From NCBI RefSeq assembly GCF_000422825.1, contig NZ_AUGU01000013.1:1-64000 (forward strand): a DNA stretch of 64,000 nucleotides, given 5' to 3'. The notes below the pieces were generated by a model. That model ran no database searches and was not told the DNA's origin. It saw only the letters and a program-made list of their open reading frames with translations. The position numbers and the translations under genes were made by a program. Positions 33,147 through 41,354 of the stretch are shown one piece after another (positions within the stretch are counted from its first letter, which is position 1; each line of letters begins with the position of its first letter). This DNA comes from Nocardioides insulae DSM 17944. GTDB taxonomy: Bacteria > Actinomycetota > Actinomycetes > Propionibacteriales > Nocardioidaceae.

Positions 33147-33176
33147 GGCTTCCGCCATGAAATGTCAGCGGAAGCC
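33147..33176 (-). terminator. Attenuator-type terminator in the infC leader
   Basis: On the minus strand GGCTTCCGC, a 12-base loop and GCGGAAGCC form a perfect 9-bp stem followed by TTTTCGTTTT, the clearest U-tailed terminator in the window. It lies about 75 bases upstream of the infC ATC, inside the leader. Its 5' arm encodes the last three codons (Gly-Phe-Arg) of the 39-codon leader frame, whose TGA stop falls in the loop. It could also end a transcript from the SseB-like gene. Confidence 0.75.
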
Positions 33177-33284
33177 AGTCACGACCCAGATCACCCACGT
33201 GCGCGCACGCACCGAGCTGAATCTCTTCGGACCGGACCCGACGATCTGTTGCGATCGATGCGGGTGGGAGATCGGATGATGCAT
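33165..33284 (-). CDS. Candidate 39-residue leader peptide of the infC operon
   Basis: Small frame in the infC leader: it begins MHHPISHPHR (four His in the first nine residues) and ends TWVIWVVTGFR. GGAG lies three bases before its ATG, a weak, close ribosome site. Its stop codon sits within the loop of the 33147-33176 terminator and its last codons make up one arm. The ribosome-site segment GCGGAGACC (33285-33293) can pair with that same arm (8 of 9 positions). It looks like a translation-sensing attenuator rather than a functional protein, but conservation has not been checked. Confidence 0.45.
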   Translation of the reverse strand: MHHPISHPHRSQQIVGSGPKRFSSVRARTWVIWVVTGFR

Positions 33285-33352
33285 GGTCTCCGCTTGTGGA
33301 TCGAGCCGCCACACCCTGCCGGGCGAGGTGGTCCGATCGGTCAACACCAGAG

Positions 33353-33380
33353 ACTATCCGATTCTTCCCCTGCCGCCCAA
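33353..33380 (-). promoter_or_regulatory. Candidate promoter of the infC operon
   Basis: TTGGGC (33375-33380) and GATAGT (33353-33358) on the minus strand are separated by 16 bases; transcription would begin near 33346. This gives a leader of about 275 bases containing the small frame and the attenuator. Confidence 0.45.
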
Positions 33381-33412
33381 TCCGGGCGAGCGCTCCGCGT
33401 CCCGGTCCGGGT

Positions 33413-33937
33413 TCAGTCCCGCTCGGCGTCGGCGGGGTCGGCCACCCAGGCCGGTGCTCCGTCGACGAAGACCAGTCGCCACCCGCGGGCGAGCGCCTCC
33501 AGATCCGCACCTTCGACGACGAACCGGACCGGCCCGGCGAGATCCACGACCAGGGCGGCGGCTCCCTCCTGGATGGCCGCGAGCGCCGCGTGCTCGACGG
33601 TGACGGGAACCGGCCGCGCCTCCGGGTCCCAGGCCTGCATCGCCGCGGTGTCGGTGAACGCCAGCAGACCGCGGCGTCCGCTGTTGGACGTGATCAGTAC
33701 GGCGGCCATGTCGCTGCTCTTGTCGTGGGCCAGGCCCTGCGCGTCGGTCTCGACCTCACCGAGGATGGCGACCACCGGCACCATCACCCGGGTGCCGGCG
33801 AAGGCGGCCAGCACGGCGGCGTACGACGCCTCGCCGCGACCGTGCGCCGCGAGCGCCTCGCCCAGCCGCGGATCGCGCTCACCCGCGTCCCCGGGGAATC
33901 CGGGGCCGAGCAGTCGCTTCGCGTCGGGTCGGGTCAC
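33413..33937 (-). CDS. SseB-family protein
   Basis: 174-residue soluble protein of the SseB N-terminal-domain family: VMVPVVAILGEVET, DMAAVLITSNSGRRGLLAFTD and RPVPVTVEHAALAAIQEGAAALVVDLAG are typical of the actinobacterial members found upstream of infC. The molecular function is not established; relatives include type III secretion-associated SseB and enhanced-serine-sensitivity proteins. GTG at 33937 is chosen because GGGGAG lies about 10 bases upstream and the family homology starts there; an upstream extension is not family-like. Confidence 0.75.
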   Translation of the reverse strand: MTRPDAKRLLGPGFPGDAGERDPRLGEALAAHGRGEASYAAVLAAFAGTRVMVPVVAILGEVETDAQGLAHDKSSDMAAVLITSNSGRRGLLAFTDTAAMQAWDPEARPVPVTVEHAALAAIQEGAAALVVDLAGPVRFVVEGADLEALARGWRLVFVDGAPAWVADPADAERD

Positions 33938-34071
33938 CGCGCCATTCTCCCCGCACCCGGTCGCCGGCGCACATCGGGCGGCCCGTGCCCCGGCTGAGAC
34001 CGGGTGCTGCCCGGGGTCATACCCCGCGGATGTCAGGGATGTCACCGATGGGCGGGTCACCGGCCCCGTGC

Positions 34072-34086
34072 GATGCTGGACGCATG
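34072..34086 (+). promoter_or_regulatory. Possible leaderless -10 for the four-gene cassette
   Basis: GATGCT (34072-34077) followed by six bases and the ATG at 34084. The spacing matches the other leaderless starts in the window, but the hexamer is weak. Confidence 0.35.
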
Positions 34087-34536
34087 GACGACGCCTCCTG
34101 GACAGCCCTGGCCGGGTCCCTGCTCGTGCTCGGCGCGATCGCGACCTGGGCCGCCTACAAGCGGCGGGGCGCCCGGGCGGGCACCAGGTGGTTGGCGATC
34201 ACCCTGCTGGTGCCGGCGGCGTACTTCACCAAGACCCTCCAGATGTTCGGCGAGATCACCGACGCGGTGATCGACTGGGCCACCCGGTTCGTGTGGAACC
34301 CGCTGGTCTGGGTGGGTCTGGGCTTCACCGTGCTCGCGGTGCTGGTCTTCCTGCTCTCGATGCGGATCCCGCCCCGCGCCGGCAAGGCGAAGCCGGGCGG
34401 GAAGGCGAAGGGCACCCCCGCGGCCGGCGCGGGCTCGGCCCCGGCGGGCCAGGTCGGAGCCGGTCAGAGGGGTGAGCCGATGGTCGACGACCTCGACGAC
34501 ATCGAGGCGATCCTCAAGCGGCACGGCATCAGTTGA
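34084..34536 (+). CDS. Small membrane protein, unknown function
   Basis: 150-residue protein with two or three hydrophobic segments: TALAGSLLVLGAIATWAAY (about 5-24), WLAITLLVPAAYFTKTL (about 34-52) and PLVWVGLGFTVLAVLVFLLSM (about 72-95). A Lys/Gly/Ala-rich linker and an acidic C-terminus, DDLDDIEAILKRHGIS, follow. I do not recognise a family with certainty. Its last bases overlap the next gene (TTGA), making it the first of four coupled genes with a P-loop kinase-like protein and an ABC transporter. Confidence 0.75.
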   Translation: MDDASWTALAGSLLVLGAIATWAAYKRRGARAGTRWLAITLLVPAAYFTKTLQMFGEITDAVIDWATRFVWNPLVWVGLGFTVLAVLVFLLSMRIPPRAGKAKPGGKAKGTPAAGAGSAPAGQVGAGQRGEPMVDDLDDIEAILKRHGIS

Positions 34537-35066
34537 GCCGGCCGGACCGGCTGCTCGACGAGGTCCGACGACGCCCCCCGACGCTGGGTGAGGGCCGGCT
34601 CCTGTGCCTCGACGGTCGGGCCGGGTCGGGCAAGACCACCCTTGCCGACCGGCTCGAGCGGCTGACCTCGTGCACCGTGATCCACCTCGACGACCTCTAC
34701 GACGGCTGGGGCGGGCTGCTCACCGTGCAGGACCAACTCGGTGACCTGCTGGGCTCCCTGGCCGAGGGCAAGACCGGCAGCTATCGCCGCTACGACTGGC
34801 ACGCCCGCCGCTACCGCGAGTCCGTCGAGGTCCGGCCGACGCCGCTGCTCGTCCTCGAGGGGGTGGGGAGCTACGCCGCGGCGTACGACGCCTGGTACAC
34901 CCTGGTGGTCTGGCTGGAGTTGCCCGAGCGGGTACGCCGGCAGCGGGCCATCGACCGCGACGGCGACGTGTTCTCTCCCCACTGGAGCGAGTGGGCCGCG
35001 GCCGAGGAGGTCCTGTTCGCGCGCGAGCGCACCCAGGCGCGTGCCGACCTGGTGTGCGAGCGGTGA
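34533..35066 (+). CDS. P-loop kinase-like ATP-binding protein
   Basis: 177-residue protein with Walker A DGRAGSGKTTLADRL (about 27-41) and HLDDLYDGWGGL, a uridine-kinase-like acceptor region, then LLVLEGVGSYAAAYD and LELPERVRRQRAIDRDGD, a LID-like Arg-rich segment. It resembles uridine kinase/phosphoribulokinase-like small P-loop proteins; the substrate is unknown. It starts with TTG overlapping the previous stop (TTGA) and ends overlapping the ABC ATPase start (GTGA), so it is made with an ABC transporter, which is unusual company for such a kinase. Confidence 0.78.
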   Translation: MSRPDRLLDEVRRRPPTLGEGRLLCLDGRAGSGKTTLADRLERLTSCTVIHLDDLYDGWGGLLTVQDQLGDLLGSLAEGKTGSYRRYDWHARRYRESVEVRPTPLLVLEGVGSYAAAYDAWYTLVVWLELPERVRRQRAIDRDGDVFSPHWSEWAAAEEVLFARERTQARADLVCER

Positions 35067-35692
35067 CCCTGCTCCAGGTCGCCGGACTGACCCGCCGGTT
35101 CGGGGACCATGCCGTGCTCGAAGGTTTCGATCTGTCGATCGCCGCCGGCGAGGCCGTAGCACTGGTGGGGCCGAACGGCTCCGGCAAGTCGACCGTCCTG
35201 CGGTGCATCGCCGGCACCGACGCGCCCAGTGCCGGCGAACTGCTGCTCGACGGCGAGGTCTATGACGAGCGGCGACCGGAGGTCCGGCAGCAGGTGGCCG
35301 CGCTCCTGGACGACCTGGACTTCTTCCCCGACCTCGCCGTGGTCGAGCACCTCGACCTGGTCGCACATGCCCACCGCGTGCCGGACCCCGAGCGCGTGGT
35401 CGATGACGTCCTCGCCGACGTCGGCCTGCTCGACCAGGCGCCGCAACTCCCCGGCACCCTCTCCTCGGGCCAGCGCCAACGACTCGCCCTGGGGCTGCTG
35501 TGGGTGCGCCCGCGCCGACTGCTGCTCCTCGACGAGCCCGAGCAGCGCCTCGACGGCGCCGGACTCGGATGGCTGACCGACCGCCTCCTCCGGGAGAAGG
35601 AGGACGGTGTCGCGGTGCTCTTCGCCAGCCATCACCCCGATCTCGTCGACCAGGTGGCCGATCGGGTCGTGCGGCTGGACGGCGGCCGGTGA
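35063..35692 (+). CDS. ABC transporter ATP-binding protein
   Basis: 209-residue ATPase subunit. Walker A ALVGPNGSGKST (about 34-45), signature LSSGQRQRLALGLLW, Walker B RRLLLLDEPEQRLD and switch His in FASHHPD are all present. The Q-loop region reads AALLDDLDFFPDLAV. GTG start at 35063 overlaps the kinase-like gene; the stop overlaps the downstream polytopic membrane protein (GTGA), its likely permease partner. The direction of transport and substrate are unknown. Confidence 0.92.
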   Translation: MTLLQVAGLTRRFGDHAVLEGFDLSIAAGEAVALVGPNGSGKSTVLRCIAGTDAPSAGELLLDGEVYDERRPEVRQQVAALLDDLDFFPDLAVVEHLDLVAHAHRVPDPERVVDDVLADVGLLDQAPQLPGTLSSGQRQRLALGLLWVRPRRLLLLDEPEQRLDGAGLGWLTDRLLREKEDGVAVLFASHHPDLVDQVADRVVRLDGGR

Positions 35693-37155
35693 GCCTCGAC
35701 ACCACTGCGCCGGTCCGGGTGAGTCGCGAACTCCGCGCGCAGATCCGCTGGTGGCGACGGGGCCACTCGGAGCTGGCCTGGGGTTCGGTGATCGCCGACG
35801 CCTACACGATCCTGCTGTCGGTGCTGGTCTACGGCTCGATGCTTGCAACCGGGCTGGTCCGTGCCGGAGCCAGGATCAGCGCCTGCCGGACCGAGGCATG
35901 TCTGACCGCGCGCACCGCCACACCGATCCTGTTGCTACTGGCTGCGCTGGCCATCCTCACCGCGCTCGCCCGGCTGGTGGGCCCGCTGGTCGCATCCCGG
36001 GCGACGGCAGCCTTGGTGCTGGCAGCGCCGGTCGACCGCCGGGCCTGGCTCCTGCCGCAGTTGGTCGCCGGGCTGGTGACCGTCTCCGGCGTAGCCGGTG
36101 TGCTCGTCGCGGTCGGAGCCGCCGTGACCGGCTGGCCGGTCGCGGCCGCCGCGGTGGTTGCTGGTGCCCTCGCCGTCCTCCTCCACTCCGGTGCGTTGCT
36201 CGCCCAGGTCGAGCCACGCTCGCCGTGGCGGCGGGCCCCCGTGGTGGCATCGCTGCTCACCGCGGCCGTCCTGGCCGCGGTCGCACTGGGTCTCTTCGCC
36301 GGGGTCACACCGCCGGACGGGCCGCTGACCTGGTCGGTCGCCGCCGCCGCGGTCGCGGCCGCGACCGTCACCACGGTGCGGGCCTGGCGTCGGCTGACCC
36401 TGATCCGCCGTCGCGACCTGGTGCGTGGACACAGCCTCACCCGAGGCCTCGCCGGCGCGATGGCCGGGCTGGACCCGGCGCTGGCCTTCGACGTCGTCCT
36501 GGCCCGCAGTGCTGAGGAGCGCGGGTCCGTGCGACCGCGGCGAGGCGGCCTGCCCGGTGGTTGGGCACCGGCGGGCGCGGACCTGATCCGACTGCGTCGC
36601 CATCCGGGCAGGGCACTGGCCCTGCTCGCCGCGCTCACGGCGCCGTACGCCGCAGCGGTCAGCGGGGCCGGGGTCTTCGTCGTCCCCCTGGCCCTGCTCC
36701 TCGGCTGGCTGGTCGCGCTGCCTCTCGGTGCGGGGATGCGGGTGCTGGGCCGCTCACCTTCGGTGGGCCGGCTGCTCGGCGCCCACCCGGCCCGGCTGCG
36801 GCTCGCCGCGCTCGTGGTGCCCGGCGCCGTGCTGCTCTGCTTCGGGCTCGCCTGCGCACCGGCGCTGCCCGGCGCCGATCCGATGACCAGACTCGCCTGC
36901 GGAGCCGCCGTCGGGATCGGGTCGTGTGCCGCCCTCGCACGCTGGCACCTGGCCTCGCCCCCGGACTACAACCGGCCGCTCGCCTCCACCCCGATGGGCG
37001 CTGTGCCGACGAACCTGTACGGCAGCGCGGTCCGCGGCCTGGACATCGTCGGACTGGTGAGCATCCCGCTGTTGCTCTCCCCCGACCTGACCGGGGCCGC
37101 AGTCTCGCTGGCACTCTCCGGGGTGGTGCTCGGCGTGCTCGTTCGGCGCGAGTGA
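35689..37155 (+). CDS. Polytopic membrane protein, ABC permease partner (DUF6297-like)
   Basis: 488 residues with roughly eleven or twelve hydrophobic segments, Ala/Leu/Val-rich, with a cytoplasmic N-terminus (RELRAQIRWWRRGHSELAW). It resembles actinobacterial proteins labelled DUF6297 that sit next to ABC ATPases; this label is from memory and should be confirmed. Being coupled to the ATPase by GTGA, it is probably the membrane half of an ABC transporter. It ends eight bases before the stop of the convergent PH-domain gene. Confidence 0.75.
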   Translation: MSLDTTAPVRVSRELRAQIRWWRRGHSELAWGSVIADAYTILLSVLVYGSMLATGLVRAGARISACRTEACLTARTATPILLLLAALAILTALARLVGPLVASRATAALVLAAPVDRRAWLLPQLVAGLVTVSGVAGVLVAVGAAVTGWPVAAAAVVAGALAVLLHSGALLAQVEPRSPWRRAPVVASLLTAAVLAAVALGLFAGVTPPDGPLTWSVAAAAVAAATVTTVRAWRRLTLIRRRDLVRGHSLTRGLAGAMAGLDPALAFDVVLARSAEERGSVRPRRGGLPGGWAPAGADLIRLRRHPGRALALLAALTAPYAAAVSGAGVFVVPLALLLGWLVALPLGAGMRVLGRSPSVGRLLGAHPARLRLAALVVPGAVLLCFGLACAPALPGADPMTRLACGAAVGIGSCAALARWHLASPPDYNRPLASTPMGAVPTNLYGSAVRGLDIVGLVSIPLLLSPDLTGAAVSLALSGVVLGVLVRRE

Positions 37156-37163
37156 CCCGGCCT

Positions 37164-37664
37164 TCAGCGCTCGGCGTCGTCCTCGCCGAGTTCGTGGATG
37201 AGCAGGCGGAGCTGACGCACGGCCCGCCGGGCGCGCGCGCCGTCGGAACCCTGGATCCCGACGCCGACCACGGACTCACCGTCGGCCAGGTCGAAGACCG
37301 CCCACGGTGCACCTCGGGGCATGGAGACGCCGAGGACCTGCGGCCAGGCGTACTCGCGGCGCCGCCAGCCGTTGACGATGATCAGCTTCTCCGCCGTCGC
37401 CGTGACCCGAGACCGGCCGAGGGCGTGGAACCCGACGCAGACCAGCAGGAACAGGAAGAACAGGGTGCTGATCTGGAAGACCGTGAACTTCGCCTGGGTC
37501 TCCGCGTCGAAGCCCATCCAGGCCGCTCCCGACACCACGGCCAGCGAGACCACGAAGCCGATCGAGAGCACCAGCGGGCCGAGCGGCCGCCAGGTGTGTG
37601 GCAGCTGGGGTCGCTCGGGAGCAGCCGGGCCCGCCCCGGAGTCGGCGTCAGATGCGGCAGGCAT
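37164..37664 (-). CDS. PH-domain membrane protein
   Basis: About 166 residues. A Pro/Ala-rich head is followed by two transmembrane segments (PLVLSIGFVVSLAVVSGAAW and STLFFLFLLVCVGFHAL) and a bacterial PH-like (bPH6-type) domain: SRVTATAEKLIIVNGWRRREYAWPQVLGVSM. Such proteins commonly follow hisG in actinobacteria; the function is not known. The ATG at 37664 overlaps hisG by 17 bases; a GTG at 37694 is possible. It is the last gene of the rib-his transcription direction here. Confidence 0.8.
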   Translation of the reverse strand: MPAASDADSGAGPAAPERPQLPHTWRPLGPLVLSIGFVVSLAVVSGAAWMGFDAETQAKFTVFQISTLFFLFLLVCVGFHALGRSRVTATAEKLIIVNGWRRREYAWPQVLGVSMPRGAPWAVFDLADGESVVGVGIQGSDGARARRAVRQLRLLIHELGEDDAER

Positions 37665-38502
37665 GGATGTCGGTGAGGAGGATGCCGCGGGCACCCACCT
37701 CGTAGAGCTCGTCCATCAGCCGCTGGGCGCCCTCGCGGGGCACCATCGCTCGGACGGCGACCCAGCCCTCGCGGTGGAGCGGGCTGATCGTGGGGCCCTC
37801 CAGGCCGGGGGTGAGCTGGGCGGCCTCGGCCACGTGCTCGGCCCGGATGTCGTAGTCCATCATCACGTAGGACCGGGCGACCAGGACGCTCTCCAGCCGG
37901 CGGTGCAGCGTCGCCAGCCCGTCGGGAGCCTCGCCCTGTCGGGTGATCACCACGGCCTCGGACTCGAGGATGGTCTCGCCGAAGACCTCCAGGCCGGCCT
38001 GGCGCAGCGTGGACCCGGTCTCGACCACGTCGGCGATCGCGTCCGCGACGCCGAGCTGGATGCTGCTCTCCACGGCCCCGTCCAGCCGGGTCACGGTGGC
38101 CTCGATCCCACGCTGGTCGAGGAACGACTCCACGATCCCGGTGTAGGACGTCGCGATCCGCCGGCCCTGGAGCTCCTCGACCTTGGCGAAGGCACCGGCG
38201 GGACCGGCGAACCGGAAGCGGCTGCGGCCGAAGCCGAGCGCCAGCGCCTCCTCGGCCTTGGCCCCGGAGTCCTGGAGCAGGTCGCGGCCGGTGAGGCCGA
38301 CGTCGAGGGTGCCGTGGCCGACGTACAGGGCGATGTCACGAGGCCGGAGGTAGAAGAACTCCACCCCGTTCTCCTCGTCGACGAGGGTGAGCCGCTTGGA
38401 GTCCTCGCGCTGGCGGTAGCCCGCCTCACGGAACATCTCGGCAGCGGCCAGGGACAGCGCGCCCTTGTTGGGGAGCGCGATGCGGAGCAGAGGGGATCTC
38501 AC
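37648..38502 (-). CDS. hisG: ATP phosphoribosyltransferase (long form)
   Basis: First step of histidine synthesis: joins ATP and PRPP. The 284-residue protein starts RIALPNKGALS and has the ATP-PRT core (GLTGRDLLQDSG, RIATSYTGIVESFLDQRG, DAIADVVETGSTLRQAGLEV) plus the C-terminal ACT-like regulatory domain (EGWVAVRAMVPREGAQRLMDELYEVGARGILLTDIHACRI), so it is the homohexameric, histidine-inhibited type that needs no HisZ. GTG start seven bases after the hisE stop. Confidence 0.97.
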   Translation of the reverse strand: MRSPLLRIALPNKGALSLAAAEMFREAGYRQREDSKRLTLVDEENGVEFFYLRPRDIALYVGHGTLDVGLTGRDLLQDSGAKAEEALALGFGRSRFRFAGPAGAFAKVEELQGRRIATSYTGIVESFLDQRGIEATVTRLDGAVESSIQLGVADAIADVVETGSTLRQAGLEVFGETILESEAVVITRQGEAPDGLATLHRRLESVLVARSYVMMDYDIRAEHVAEAAQLTPGLEGPTISPLHREGWVAVRAMVPREGAQRLMDELYEVGARGILLTDIHACRI

Positions 38503-38509
38503 TGGGACC

Positions 38510-38773
38510 TCACAGGTTGGCGTAGACGTCGTCGAGGGTGAGCCCGGTGGCGAGCATCATCACCTGAGCGTGGTAGAGCAGCTGGGAGAGCTCGAGGGCG
38601 GCGGCCTCCTTGCCCTCGTGCTCGGCGGCCATCCAGGACTCGGCGGCCTCCTCGACCAGCTTCTTCCCGATGGTATGGACCCCGGCGTCGAGTTCTGCCA
38701 CGGTGCCGGATCCCTCGGGGCGGGTCCGGGCCTTCTCGCTGAGTTCGGCCCAGAGCTCGTCGAACGTCTTCAC
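38510..38773 (-). CDS. hisE: Phosphoribosyl-ATP pyrophosphatase
   Basis: Second step of histidine synthesis: removes pyrophosphate from phosphoribosyl-ATP. The 87-residue MazG-like all-alpha protein shows [31 protein letters not shown], with the metal-binding Glu residues, and [25 protein letters not shown]. The GTG start lies six bases after a TAGGCT -10 box, so it is probably leaderless and the hisEG unit has its own promoter. Confidence 0.96.
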   Translation of the reverse strand: MKTFDELWAELSEKARTRPEGSGTVAELDAGVHTIGKKLVEEAAESWMAAEHEGKEAAALELSQLLYHAQVMMLATGLTLDDVYANL

Positions 38774-38785
38774 GCCCTCAGCCTA
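38771..38785 (-). promoter_or_regulatory. Leaderless promoter -10 for hisEG
   Basis: TAGGCT (38780-38785, minus strand) lies exactly six bases before the hisE GTG at 38773. No ribosome-binding site is present. Confidence 0.55.
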
Positions 38786-38876
38786 GGGCGTCGTCCCACG
38801 CCGGGCACGATCGCCCTCCCCGTCGGCTTCCGGCCAGCTCCGGACCGGCTCCGGGCCGGAACCGCTCCGCTCGGGC

Positions 38877-39359
38877 TCAGCCGGGGGTGGGGAGGCCGCG
38901 CAGGGTGAGTGCGGTCTGGATCGCCGCCGCGGTCGCCTCGTGACCCTTGTCCTCCTTCGATCCCTCCAGGCCCGCCCGGTCCAGCGCCTGGGCGTCGTCG
39001 TCGCAGGTGAGTACGCCGAAACCGACCGGGACCGAATGGTCCAGCGCGACCCGGGTGAGTCCGTCGGTGGCGGCGCTGCAGACGTACTCGAAGTGCGGCG
39101 TACCGCCGCGGATCACGACGCCGAGCGCCACCACCGCGTCGTACCCCCGGGCCGCGAGGGCCCCGGCCACGACGGGCAGCTCGAAGGTGCCCGGCACCCG
39201 GACGAGGGTCTCCTCGGTGATCCGCGCCTCGCGCAGAGCGCGCCGGGCGCCGGCGATCAGGCCGTCCATCACCTCCTCGTGCCAGGCGGCGGCGACGATC
39301 GCGACGCGGAGGTCGCCGGCATCGGGCAGTCGGGTGGTGGGGGCGCCGTGGCCGCTCAT
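38877..39359 (-). CDS. ribH: 6,7-dimethyl-8-ribityllumazine synthase
   Basis: Condenses 5-amino-6-ribitylaminouracil with 3,4-dihydroxy-2-butanone 4-phosphate, the penultimate riboflavin step. 160 residues with [51 protein letters not shown] and [21 protein letters not shown]. The ATG at 39359 has GGAG nine bases upstream. Its open frame extends into ribBA out of register. It ends the riboflavin operon, 103 bases before hisE. Confidence 0.96.
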   Translation of the reverse strand: MSGHGAPTTRLPDAGDLRVAIVAAAWHEEVMDGLIAGARRALREARITEETLVRVPGTFELPVVAGALAARGYDAVVALGVVIRGGTPHFEYVCSAATDGLTRVALDHSVPVGFGVLTCDDDAQALDRAGLEGSKEDKGHEATAAAIQTALTLRGLPTPG

Positions 39360-39387
39360 CGAAGTGCTCCTGTGGTCGTGGTGGGGG

Positions 39388-40680
39388 TCATCGCGCGTCG
39401 GCGATGGTCGGGTCGGTCGGCAGGCGGGTGGGCAGATCGGGCAGCACGTGCCCCATCCGGTCCCGCTTGGTGAGCAGGTACGAGACGTTGTGGTCGTTGG
39501 GGTGGGGGGTGAGCGGGATCCGCTCGGCGACGTCGATCCCGTAGTCGCGCAGGTCATCGACCTTGCCGGGATTGTTGGTCATCAGCCGGACCCGCTCGAC
39601 GCCGAGGTCGCGGAGGATCTGGGTGGCGGCGCCGTAGTGGCGGGCGTCGGCCGGCAGGCCGAGGTCCAGATTCGCGTCGACCGTGTCGCGGCCGCCGTCC
39701 TGGAGCTGGTAGGCCTGCAGCTTGGCGACCAGCCCGATGCCGCGCCCCTCGTGCCCGCGCAGATAGACCACGATGCCGCACCCGTGCTCCACGATCCGGT
39801 CCAGCGCCTCCTCGAGCTGGGGGCCGCAGTCGCAGCGCTGGCTCCCGAACACGTCGCCGGTGAGGCATTCGGAGTGCACGCGGGTGAGCACCGGCTCCTC
39901 GGCGGCCAGGGCGGCCTCGAGGTCCCCGTGCACGAGTGCCACGTGTTCGGAGGCGTCGATCGGCACGCTGTAGCCGTACGCCGTGAACCGGCCCTGCCGG
40001 GTCGGCAACTGCGTCACCGCCCGCCGCTCGACCAGGACCTCGTGACGCCGCCTATACGTCACCAGGTCGTCGATGGAGATCATGCTCAGCCCGTGTTCGT
40101 CGGCGAACTCGCGCAGCTGCGGCGCCCGCTTCATGGTGCCGTCGTCGTTGACCACCTCGACCAGGACGCCGGCCGGCGCGAGGCCGGCCAGCTTCGCCAG
40201 GTCGACCGCCGCCTCGGTGTGACCGCGGCGTACCAGGACCCCGCCGTCCCGGTAGCGCAGCGGGAAGACGTGCCCGGGCCGGGTGAGGTCGACCGGCTCG
40301 GTGCCGGGGTCGGCCAGCAGCCGCGCCGTGCGAGCCCGGTCGGCGGCCGAGATGCCGGTGCTGACGCCCTCGCGGGCGTCGACCGAGACGGCGTACGCCG
40401 TACGCATCTTGTCCTCGTTCTGAGTGGTCATCAGGGGCAGTTCGAGGCGGTCCAGCTCCTCACCCGGCAGCGGCACGCAGATCACGCCGCTGCTGTGCCG
40501 GATGGTGAAGGCCATCAGCTCGGGGGTCGCCATCTCCGCGGCGAAGATGATGTCGCCCTCGTTCTCCCGGCCCTCGTCGTCGACGACCACGACGGCCTTG
40601 CCCGCCGCGATGTCGGCGATCGCCTGCTCGACCGGGTCGAGCGGGACACCGCCGTGCTGTTCCTGCCTACGCTCACTCAT
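39388..40680 (-). CDS. ribBA: Bifunctional DHBP synthase / GTP cyclohydrolase II
   Basis: Two riboflavin enzymes in one 430-residue chain. The N-terminal half (about 15-215) makes 3,4-dihydroxy-2-butanone 4-phosphate from ribulose 5-phosphate and has [10 protein letters not shown] and the SSGVICVPL and [14 protein letters not shown] segments. The C-terminal half opens GTP and has the zinc motif [15 protein letters not shown] and [11 protein letters not shown]. The ATG at 40680 overlaps the ribE stop (ATGA). A much longer frame upstream is antisense-like arginine-rich sequence from ribE/ribD. Its ribulose 5-phosphate substrate is also the substrate of Rpe, encoded just upstream of the operon. 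Confidence 0.96.
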   Translation of the reverse strand: MSERRQEQHGGVPLDPVEQAIADIAAGKAVVVVDDEGRENEGDIIFAAEMATPELMAFTIRHSSGVICVPLPGEELDRLELPLMTTQNEDKMRTAYAVSVDAREGVSTGISAADRARTARLLADPGTEPVDLTRPGHVFPLRYRDGGVLVRRGHTEAAVDLAKLAGLAPAGVLVEVVNDDGTMKRAPQLREFADEHGLSMISIDDLVTYRRRHEVLVERRAVTQLPTRQGRFTAYGYSVPIDASEHVALVHGDLEAALAAEEPVLTRVHSECLTGDVFGSQRCDCGPQLEEALDRIVEHGCGIVVYLRGHEGRGIGLVAKLQAYQLQDGGRDTVDANLDLGLPADARHYGAATQILRDLGVERVRLMTNNPGKVDDLRDYGIDVAERIPLTPHPNDHNVSYLLTKRDRMGHVLPDLPTRLPTDPTIADAR

Positions 40681-41351
40681 CGGGCTGCCTCCTGGGTCGT
40701 CGGGCTGGTGCTGGAACTGGAGCCGGCCTGGGCCGGGGAGTCCGGCGCCGGGCCAGGCACGACCCCGGCGAGAAGGAGCCGCTCCACGTGCTTGGCGAGG
40801 ATGTCGACCTCGAGGTTGACTCGGTCGCCGACCTGCTTCAGGCCGAGGGTCGTACGGCCGAGCGTCTCCGGGATGAGGCTGACCGTGACGGCGGCGGCTC
40901 TCGCCTCCACCACCGTCAGGCTGGCACCGTCGATGGCGATCGACCCCTTGTCGACCAGGTAGCGGCTCAGGTGCTCGGGCACCGAGACCTCGACGATCTC
41001 CCAGTGCGTGCTGGGCGTGCGGGCGAGGATCTCCCCCACGCCGTCGACGTGGCCCTGCACGATGTGGCCGCCCAACCGGTCGCCGACGGCGGTGGCGCGT
41101 TCCAGGTTGACCCGGTCGCCGACCCGGACGCCGGCCAGGCTGGTCTTGCGCAGGGTCTCCTGCATGAGGTCGGCGCTCCACTCCCGCTGGTCGTACTCCG
41201 TGACGGTGAGACAGCAGCCGTTGACGGCGATCGAGTCGCCCCGGGCGACGCCTTCCAGCACGGCCTCCGCGGCGAAGGTGAGTCGCAGGGCGTCGCCCTG
41301 ATCCTCGATGCCGGCGACGGTGCCGAGCTCCTCGACGATTCCGGTGAACAT
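40677..41351 (-). CDS. ribE: Riboflavin synthase alpha chain
   Basis: Final riboflavin step: dismutation of two lumazines. The 224-residue protein shows two lumazine-binding repeats: [12 protein letters not shown] to [14 protein letters not shown] in the N-half, and [10 protein letters not shown] to [15 protein letters not shown] in the C-half. An Ala/Pro/Ser-rich tail follows. It lies three bases downstream of ribD and overlaps ribBA by four bases. Confidence 0.96.
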   Translation of the reverse strand: MFTGIVEELGTVAGIEDQGDALRLTFAAEAVLEGVARGDSIAVNGCCLTVTEYDQREWSADLMQETLRKTSLAGVRVGDRVNLERATAVGDRLGGHIVQGHVDGVGEILARTPSTHWEIVEVSVPEHLSRYLVDKGSIAIDGASLTVVEARAAAVTVSLIPETLGRTTLGLKQVGDRVNLEVDILAKHVERLLLAGVVPGPAPDSPAQAGSSSSTSPTTQEAAR

Positions 41352-41354
41352 CTC

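Noticed and set aside
33165..33347. GTG at 33347 as start of a 60-codon version of the infC leader frame
   Set aside because: It coincides with the predicted transcription start and has no ribosome site; the ATG at 33284 is more plausible.
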